Positions 57,605 to 64,000 of a DNA stretch of 64,000 bases are shown here, in pieces; the stretch's first letter is position 1, and the number at the start of each line of letters is the position of its first letter. The DNA is from Pseudomonas hunanensis (GTDB lineage Bacteria; Pseudomonadota; Gammaproteobacteria; Pseudomonadales; Pseudomonadaceae): positions 1 through 64,000 of the forward strand of contig NZ_QJRC01000102.1 of assembly GCF_013393325.1 (NCBI RefSeq). The letters are read 5' to 3'. Under the pieces are notes generated by a model. The model searched no databases, was not told where the DNA came from, and saw nothing but the letters and a program-made list of their open reading frames with translations. A program made the translations under genes and the position numbers.

Positions 57605-59098
57605 ATGAAACCATCGCTCGTCCTAAAAATGGGCCAGCAACTGACGATGACACCGCAGTTGCAACAGGCCATCCGTCTGCTCCAGCTTTCCACCCTGGAC
57701 CTCCAACAGGAAATCCAGGAAGCGCTGGAGTCGAACCCGATGCTCGAACGTCAGGAAGACGGCGACGACTTCGACAACAGCGACCCGATGGCGGACAACG
57801 CCGAAAACAAGCCGGCCGCCGAAGCCCAGGACAATAGCTTCCAGGAAAGCACTGTCAGTGCCGACAGCCTGGAGGACGGTGAGTGGAGCGAGCGCATCCC
57901 CAACGAGCTTCCGGTCGATACCGCCTGGGAAGACATCTACCAGACCAGCGCCAGCAGCCTGCCGAGCAACGATGACGACGAGTGGGACTTCACCACCCGC
58001 ACATCGGCCGGCGAGAGCCTGCAAAGCCACCTGCTGTGGCAGCTGAACCTGGCGCCGATGTCCGATACCGACCGCCTGATCGCCGTAACCCTGATCGACA
58101 GCATCAACGGCCAGGGGTATCTGGAAGACACCCTCGAGGAAATCTGCGCAGGTTTCGACCCTGAGCTGGATATCGAGCTGGACGAAGTCGAAGCGGTACT
58201 GCACCGCATCCAGCAGTTCGAGCCAGCTGGCGTGGGCGCACGTAACCTGGGCGAATGCCTGCTGCTGCAACTGCGCCAGCTGCCCGCCAGCACCCCGTGG
58301 ATGACCGAAGCCAAGCGCCTGGTCACCGATTTCATCGACCTGCTCGGCAGCCGCGACTACAGCCAGTTGATGCGGCGCATGAAAATCAAGGAAGACGAGC
58401 TGCGCCAGGTCATCGAGCTGGTGCAAAGCCTCAACCCGCGCCCCGGTTCGCAGATCGAATCCAGCGAGCCCGAGTACGTAGTGCCTGACGTCATCGTGCG
58501 CAAGGACAGCGAGCGCTGGCTGGTGGAGCTGAACCAGGAAGCCATCCCACGCCTGCGCGTCAACCCACAGTACGCGGGCTTCGTACGCCGTGCCGACACC
58601 AGCGCCGACAACACCTTCATGCGCAACCAGCTGCAAGAAGCGCGCTGGTTCATCAAGAGCCTGCAAAGCCGCAATGAAACACTGATGAAGGTTGCCACGC
58701 AGATCGTCGAGCACCAGCGCGGCTTCCTTGACCACGGCGATGAAGCAATGAAGCCGTTGGTGTTGCACGACATCGCCGAAGCGGTGGGCATGCACGAGTC
58801 GACCATTTCGCGGGTTACCACGCAAAAGTACATGCACACACCGCGTGGCATCTACGAACTGAAATACTTTTTCTCCAGCCACGTCAGCACCTCCGAAGGC
58901 GGAGAATGCTCGTCCACGGCGATCCGCGCGATCATCAAAAAACTGGTTGCAGCGGAAAATCAGAAAAAGCCATTGAGTGACAGCAAGATCGCTGGTTTAC
59001 TGGAGGCACAAGGCATCCAGGTAGCCCGTCGCACCGTCGCCAAGTACCGCGAGTCCCTCGGCATCGCACCGTCGAGCGAGCGCAAGCGACTGATGTAG
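57605..59098 (+). CDS. rpoN: RNA polymerase sigma-54 factor
   Basis: 497 aa. Gln-rich region I (residues 1-50, LKMGQQLTMTPQLQQAIRLLQ) contacts enhancer-binding proteins; an acidic linker follows; the C-terminal RpoN box ARRTVAKYRE is at 474-483. It directs polymerase to -24/-12 promoters, including the one proposed at 23951 for the gcv operon. A TACAAT at 57506-57511 may be the -10 of its own promoter. The PTS-Ntr genes follow. Confidence 0.97.
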   Translation: MKPSLVLKMGQQLTMTPQLQQAIRLLQLSTLDLQQEIQEALESNPMLERQEDGDDFDNSDPMADNAENKPAAEAQDNSFQESTVSADSLEDGEWSERIPNELPVDTAWEDIYQTSASSLPSNDDDEWDFTTRTSAGESLQSHLLWQLNLAPMSDTDRLIAVTLIDSINGQGYLEDTLEEICAGFDPELDIELDEVEAVLHRIQQFEPAGVGARNLGECLLLQLRQLPASTPWMTEAKRLVTDFIDLLGSRDYSQLMRRMKIKEDELRQVIELVQSLNPRPGSQIESSEPEYVVPDVIVRKDSERWLVELNQEAIPRLRVNPQYAGFVRRADTSADNTFMRNQLQEARWFIKSLQSRNETLMKVATQIVEHQRGFLDHGDEAMKPLVLHDIAEAVGMHESTISRVTTQKYMHTPRGIYELKYFFSSHVSTSEGGECSSTAIRAIIKKLVAAENQKKPLSDSKIAGLLEAQGIQVARRTVAKYRESLGIAPSSERKRLM

Positions 59099-59127
59099 CC
59101 CCTGAGATGTGCCACAGCGTTTGTGGG

Positions 59128-59150
59128 GCAGGTGCAAGACCTGCTTCTTT
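59128..59150 (+). terminator. Likely terminator or attenuator after rpoN
   Basis: GCAGGT-GCAAG-ACCTGC followed by TTCTTT in the 79-base rpoN-hpf spacer. A short stem, so partial read-through into hpf is expected. Confidence 0.55.
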
Positions 59151-59177
59151 ATGCACGGGCAACAAAGGAGAAGCTGT

Positions 59178-59486
59178 ATGCAAGTCAATATCAGTGGACA
59201 GCATGTAGAAGTCACCCAGCCACTTCGCGATTATGTGCTTGAAAAGCTCGCTCGCGTGGAAAGTCACTTCGACAAGATCACCAACGTGCAGGTCATCATG
59301 AAAGTCGAGAAGCTGCAGCAGAAGGTCGAAGCGACCCTGCAGATTCCCGGCGGCGAAGTGGTAGCCAACGCCGAACACGAAGATATGTATGCAGCGATCG
59401 ACGCCTTGGCCGACAAGCTCGACCGCCAACTGAAAAAACACAAGGAAAAACAGCAAAGCCTGCTGCAAGGTGCAGCTGCCCGCTGA
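59178..59486 (+). CDS. hpf: Ribosome hibernation promoting factor, short form
   Basis: 102 aa from the ATG at 59178 (AAAGGAGAAGC upstream). The N-terminal VNISGQHVEVTQPLRDYVLEKL and central acid/base strip are typical of the YfiA/HPF family; the long C-terminal dimerisation domain is absent. Stabilises inactive ribosomes at low growth. Conserved place between rpoN and ptsN. Confidence 0.94.
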   Translation: MQVNISGQHVEVTQPLRDYVLEKLARVESHFDKITNVQVIMKVEKLQQKVEATLQIPGGEVVANAEHEDMYAAIDALADKLDRQLKKHKEKQQSLLQGAAAR

Positions 59487-59498
59487 TCCCCCTCATCC

Positions 59499-59963
59499 AT
59501 GATCCGACTTGAAACCATCCTGACCCCCGGCCGTTCCCTTGTGAACGTGCCGGGCGGCAGCAAGAAGCGCGCCCTGGAAAAGGTCGCCACCGTCATCGCC
59601 GAACAAGTGCCAGAACTGGAGATGCAAGACGTCTTCGAAAAACTGGTCGCCCGGGAAAAACTCGGTTCTACCGGTTTCGGCAATGGCATCGCCATTCCGC
59701 ACTGCCGGCTTGAAGGATGTTCCGCTCCTGTCAGCGCCCTGCTGCACCTTGAAGCACCTATCGATTACGACGCCATCGATGGCGCGCCGGTGGACCTGAT
59801 GTTCGTCCTCCTGGTGCCCGAAGCCGCTACCGATGCGCATCTGGAACTGCTGCGTCAGATCGCCAGCATGCTCGATCGCAAGGAGGTCCGTGATCGCCTG
59901 CGTGCGGCCACCAGCAGTGAGGCCCTGTTCCAGGTTGTCCTGGACGTACAGAACGAGCACTGA
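59499..59963 (+). CDS. ptsN: PTS-Ntr enzyme IIA
   Basis: 154 aa, PTS EIIA fructose/mannitol-type fold. The phosphorylated His68 is in NGIAIPHCR. It regulates potassium and carbon/nitrogen functions in response to phospho-relay from PtsP and Npr rather than carrying sugar. Two bases before rapZ. Confidence 0.95.
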   Translation: MIRLETILTPGRSLVNVPGGSKKRALEKVATVIAEQVPELEMQDVFEKLVAREKLGSTGFGNGIAIPHCRLEGCSAPVSALLHLEAPIDYDAIDGAPVDLMFVLLVPEAATDAHLELLRQIASMLDRKEVRDRLRAATSSEALFQVVLDVQNEH

Positions 59964-59965
59964 AC

Positions 59966-60820
59966 ATGCGCCTGATCATTGTCAGCGGCCGGTCCGGCTC
60001 CGGCAAGAGCACTGCCCTCGATGTCCTGGAAGACAACGGTTTCTACTGCATCGACAACCTGCCGGCCGGGCTGCTGCCGCAGCTGGCGGAAGACGCACTG
60101 ATCAACACCGAACTGCTGCAACCGAAGGTTGCCGTGTCGATCGACGCACGCAACCTGCCCAGCCACCTGACGCGCTTCCCCGAATTGCTCGAAGAAGCCC
60201 GCGCGCGGAACATCCAGTGCGACGTGCTGTTTCTGGATGCCGACGAAGATATGCTGCTCAAGCGTTTCTCGGAAACCCGCCGCCGCCACCCGCTGACCAA
60301 CGCCAACCGCTCGCTCGCGGAAGCAATCCGCGTGGAAAGCGATTTGCTGGGGCCGATCGCCGACCTGGCCGACCTGAAAATCGACACCACCAACCTGAAC
60401 CTGTATCAGCTGCGTGACTCGATCAAGCTGCGCCTGCTCAACCAACCCGAGCCTGGCACTGCGTTCCTGGTCGAGTCGTTCGGCTTCAAGCGCGGCATGC
60501 CGGTCGACGCCGACCTGGTGTTCGATGTGCGCTGCCTGCCCAACCCCTACTGGAAGCCCGAGCTGCGAGAGCACTCGGGCCTCGACCAGCCAGTGATCGA
60601 CTACCTGGCTGCCCAGCCGGATGTCGAAGACATGTACAACGACATTTCGGGCTATCTGCTCAAGTGGTTGCCCCGCTTCGCCGCCAGCAACCGCGCTTAT
60701 GTCACCATTGCCATCGGCTGCACCGGCGGCCATCACCGTTCGGTGTACATCACCGAGCGCCTTGGCCAACACCTGCAGCAAACCCTGAAAAACGTCCAGG
60801 TCCGCCACCGCGACCTCTAG
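59966..60820 (+). CDS. rapZ: RapZ-type RNase adaptor / nucleotide-binding protein
   Basis: 284 aa. Walker A GRSGSGKST at 8-16, SIDARNLP, FLDADEDMLLKRFSETRRRHPL, and the C-terminal GCTGGHHRSVYI. In E. coli it targets the GlmZ small RNA for degradation to control glucosamine synthesis; whether that role holds in pseudomonads is open. Between ptsN and npr. Confidence 0.94.
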   Translation: MRLIIVSGRSGSGKSTALDVLEDNGFYCIDNLPAGLLPQLAEDALINTELLQPKVAVSIDARNLPSHLTRFPELLEEARARNIQCDVLFLDADEDMLLKRFSETRRRHPLTNANRSLAEAIRVESDLLGPIADLADLKIDTTNLNLYQLRDSIKLRLLNQPEPGTAFLVESFGFKRGMPVDADLVFDVRCLPNPYWKPELREHSGLDQPVIDYLAAQPDVEDMYNDISGYLLKWLPRFAASNRAYVTIAIGCTGGHHRSVYITERLGQHLQQTLKNVQVRHRDL

Positions 60821-60839
60821 CCCAAGGATCCGCCCCACG

Positions 60840-61112
60840 ATGCCCGCCCGCGAAATCACCATCATCAACAAGTTGGGCCTGCATGCCCGGGCGGCAGCCA
60901 AGTTCGTCGGCGTGGCCGGCCGCTTCCCCTGCCAGGTACGGGTTGGACGTGCGCCGGACAAGCTGGTGGATGGCAAGAGCATCATGGCGGTGATGATGCT
61001 GGCAGCGGGCAAAGGCACCCAGGTGCACCTGCATACCGAGGGTGAGCAAGACAGCGATGCCATGGACGCGCTGGTCGAACTGATCAACAACTTCTTCGAC
61101 GAAGGCGAATAA
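60840..61112 (+). CDS. ptsO: PTS-Ntr phosphocarrier Npr (PtsO)
   Basis: 90 aa HPr-like protein. His15 in LGLHARAAAKF accepts the phosphoryl group; the regulatory Ser is in GKSIMAVMML. Passes phosphate to PtsN. Last gene of the rpoN-hpf-ptsN-rapZ-npr cluster. Confidence 0.95.
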   Translation: MPAREITIINKLGLHARAAAKFVGVAGRFPCQVRVGRAPDKLVDGKSIMAVMMLAAGKGTQVHLHTEGEQDSDAMDALVELINNFFDEGE

Positions 61113-61157
61113 AGCCGGCACGCTCCTTGTTGGAGCGCGCGCCAACCTGATGATGAA

Positions 61158-62051
61158 TCAGGACATCGCGGTATCCATCACCATCATCAGACAGAAGCCG
61201 ATACACAACCCCAGGCTAGCCAGCCGATGGTGGCCATTGCTGCGCGACTCCGGGATGATTTCCTGGGTGACCACTAGCAGCATCGCCCCCGCCGCACAGG
61301 CCAAACCCAGCGGCAGCAGGAGTTCGGCAACATTCACCAGCCAGGCACAGATCACTGCGGCCACCGGTTCGACCAGCCCTGACGCAGCGCCTATCAGGAA
61401 GGCTTTGAAACGCGGCATGCCCGCCCCGGCCAGCACCAGCGCAATCACCAGCCCCTCAGGCACATCCTGCAACGCAATGCCCATGGCCAGGCTGTCGGCG
61501 TCGGCCATGCCGCCACCGGCCGACACTCCAATCGCCATGCCTTCAGGGATGTTGTGCGCAATGATGGCAATGACAAACAGCCAGATACGTGCAGCAATCA
61601 CCGGCTGATTGTCGGTGCCAACCAGCGCTTCTGGCGAGGCGCCAGACACCTTGAGGTCGACCAGAAACAGGCACAGCGCACCGAACAACAAGCCGAAGCT
61701 GATCAGGCCACCCGCGCCCCAAGGGCTGAACCCGATGGACTGGGCGGCATCCAACCCCGGAATGATCAGGGAAAACGCGGTGGCTGCCAGCATCACACCG
61801 GCGCCGAAACCCAGCAGCGTGTCGGCCAGCGCCACTGGCATGTTGCGAATGACCAGTACCGGTACTGCGCCCAGTGCAGTGCCCAGTGCACATAACGCAC
61901 CGCCCTCCAGGGCGCGCAGCATGCGCGGTTCCAGGTCCAGCCAGGCGAGGCCACGCGCTACCAGCAGCGCGGTGCCAGCCAGCAACAGCAAGGTCCCAAG
62001 CGCCAGGCGGAACAGGCGCACACTGCTGACAGACATCACCTCAGAGCGCAT
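61158..62051 (-). CDS. ZIP-family metal transporter
   Basis: About 297 aa from the ATG at 62051. A GTG at 62066 overlapping the sodA stop (GTGA) is an equally possible start. About eight membrane helices. The ZIP metal motif HNIPEGMAIGV and the second LQDVPEGLVIAL are present. Likely imports Zn, Mn or Fe. Following sodA in the same operon, a supply of manganese to superoxide dismutase is an attractive but unproven role. Confidence 0.85.
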   Translation of the reverse strand: MRSEVMSVSSVRLFRLALGTLLLLAGTALLVARGLAWLDLEPRMLRALEGGALCALGTALGAVPVLVIRNMPVALADTLLGFGAGVMLAATAFSLIIPGLDAAQSIGFSPWGAGGLISFGLLFGALCLFLVDLKVSGASPEALVGTDNQPVIAARIWLFVIAIIAHNIPEGMAIGVSAGGGMADADSLAMGIALQDVPEGLVIALVLAGAGMPRFKAFLIGAASGLVEPVAAVICAWLVNVAELLLPLGLACAAGAMLLVVTQEIIPESRSNGHHRLASLGLCIGFCLMMVMDTAMS

Positions 62052-62062
62052 ACCGGTTCGAC

Positions 62063-62674
62063 TCACTTCAGGGCTTCGAGGTAACGGCGCTCCACTTGCG
62101 CCCAGTCAATGACGTTGTAGAAGGCGCCGATGTATTCCGGACGACGGTTCTGGTACTTGAGGTAATACGCGTGCTCCCACACGTCCAGGCCGAGGATTGG
62201 CGTATTGCCGTGCATCAACGGGCTGTCTTGGTTGCCACTGCTCTCTACCACCAGGGTTTTCTGCGGTGTCACGCTTAGCCAGGCCCAGCCGCTGCCGAAG
62301 CGCGTCAGCGCAGCCTTGGTGAAAGCCTCCTTGAAAGCCTCGAAGCCGCCCAGTTGCGCGGTGACAGCTTGCGCCAGCTGGCCCACAGGCTCACCGCCAC
62401 CCTGTGGCGACATGACGGTCCAGAACAGGCTGTGGTTGGCGTGGCCGCCGCCGTGGTTTGTAACTGCGCCACGCAGGTTTTCCGGAAGTTGCTTGACGGC
62501 GCCAACCAGCTTCTCAACCGGCCATTCGGCCCACTCGGTGCCTTCGATAGCGGCGTTGAGACCATTCACGTAGGTCTGATGATGCTTGGTGTGGTGGATT
62601 TCCATGGTCTGGGCGTCGATGTGCGGCTCCAGCGCGTCATAGGCGTATGGCAATGCAGGCAGGGTATGTGGCAT
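62063..62674 (-). CDS. sodA: Manganese superoxide dismutase
   Basis: 203 aa from the ATG at 62674. Metal ligands are visible as the His in EIHHTKHHQTYVNGLN, HANHSLFW, and the Asp/His in the signature DVWEHAYY. The GNQDSPLM Gln is characteristic of the Mn rather than Fe enzymes. Follows the small TPR-like gene by one base; in P. aeruginosa the fumC-orfX-sodA order is Fur-regulated. Confidence 0.96.
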   Translation of the reverse strand: MPHTLPALPYAYDALEPHIDAQTMEIHHTKHHQTYVNGLNAAIEGTEWAEWPVEKLVGAVKQLPENLRGAVTNHGGGHANHSLFWTVMSPQGGGEPVGQLAQAVTAQLGGFEAFKEAFTKAALTRFGSGWAWLSVTPQKTLVVESSGNQDSPLMHGNTPILGLDVWEHAYYLKYQNRRPEYIGAFYNVIDWAQVERRYLEALK

Positions 62675-62675
62675 G

Positions 62676-63137
62676 TCAGTGAATTCCGTAGGCATGGGTT
62701 CTGGGTGCCAGGTCCCGCTGGGCAGCGAGCTCGCTGGCCCCGGCGCTGTGGCGACTTAGCAGGCGCTCGGTACGCGGGTACTGGCCGTACTCGGCGATGA
62801 AACTCAGCAGTTCGGTGTAGGTGCGCCCGCTGTGGCGCAAGGCCGCATCACGCAGCGCCTGCGGCAGGCGCGTCTCCTGGCTGGCCTGCAGCAGCCGCTG
62901 GTGAGCGGCACACAAGTAGTCGGCGCTTTCCTGCGGCTGGTTCAGGCGCAGGTGCAGGTCGGCCAGGTTATGGTGGGCGATGACGAAAGCGGCCACCGCT
63001 TCGTCGACGTCATGCCAGCGCTCGAACAGCACCTGGGCCAGCGCCAGGGCTTGCAGGTAGTGTTCCCGGGCGTCGACCAGCTCGCCTTGATCGAACAGGC
63101 GGTTGGCGGTTTCCGTGGTGCGTTTCCAGTGCTGCAT
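62676..63137 (-). CDS. Conserved hypothetical protein, orfX of the fumC-orfX-sodA cluster
   Basis: 153 aa from the ATG at 63137 (AAGGAGATTTGCC upstream). All-helical, TPR-like composition (NRLFDQGELVDAREHYLQALALAQVLF, AHHNLADLHLRLNQPQESADYLC). No signal or membrane segment. It matches orfX of the Fur-regulated fagA-fumC-orfX-sodA operon of P. aeruginosa by position. Function unknown. Confidence 0.85.
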   Translation of the reverse strand: MQHWKRTTETANRLFDQGELVDAREHYLQALALAQVLFERWHDVDEAVAAFVIAHHNLADLHLRLNQPQESADYLCAAHQRLLQASQETRLPQALRDAALRHSGRTYTELLSFIAEYGQYPRTERLLSRHSAGASELAAQRDLAPRTHAYGIH

Positions 63138-63165
63138 GGCAAATCTCCTTGGCGGTGACGCAGGG

Positions 63166-64000
<835 letters not shown>

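Overview
The window reads as a core-chromosome segment of a fluorescent pseudomonad of the Pseudomonas putida group. The basis is gene content and order (gap-edd-glk-gltR-gtrS-gts, arcD-arcA-arcB-arcC, mlaFEDCB, kdsD-kdsC-lptCAB-rpoN-hpf-ptsN-rapZ-npr, fumC-orfX-sodA), high GC with strongly biased third positions, and two families of pseudomonad REP elements in the spacers. I see no rRNA, tRNA, CRISPR array, prophage or insertion sequence. About 63 protein genes fill nearly all of it.

Left part (1-12.6 kb): glucose uptake and the Entner-Doudoroff pathway (gtsA, gtrS/gltR, glk, edd, divergent gap) with two HexR operators between edd and gap. An iron/heme block follows: a Fur box, an ECF sigma factor, an anti-sigma factor, a TonB-dependent heme receptor with a signalling domain, and heme oxygenase. 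From 13.3 to 20.8 kb lies the arginine deiminase pathway, with two almost identical antiporter genes (arcD1, arcD2) head to head around an ANR-type promoter. From 20.9 to 30 kb is a glycine-catabolism module: a TyrR-like sigma-54 activator that I identify as GcsR, a glutamate symporter, and gcvH-gcvP-sdaA-gcvT behind a sigma-54 promoter with a GcsR-like site. The glyA gene found inside the P. aeruginosa operon is absent here, and a REP pair occupies its place.

Right part (30-64 kb): housekeeping genes. These are a cold-shock protein, the LPS exporters lptF/lptG, pepA, holC, valS, rlmF, HU, yejK, a small accessory cluster (GIY-YIG, NTF2-like, MFS, GntR, a lipoprotein phosphodiesterase), histidine genes with murA, the Mla lipid-transport operon, the Kdo/Lpt/rpoN/PTS-Ntr cluster, and the manganese superoxide dismutase cluster with a fumC that runs off the right edge.

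Several regulatory layers can be read directly: HexR, a candidate GltR operator, Crc/Hfq A-rich motifs at gtsA and gltR, Fur, ANR and sigma-54/GcsR. RpoN, needed for the last one, is encoded in the same window. Nothing here looks like an unknown system. The points most worth checking are the P. putida version of the GcsR circuit, the invertible-looking arcD pair, a phosphodiesterase lacking a metal ligand, and a heme receptor without the usual loop histidine.
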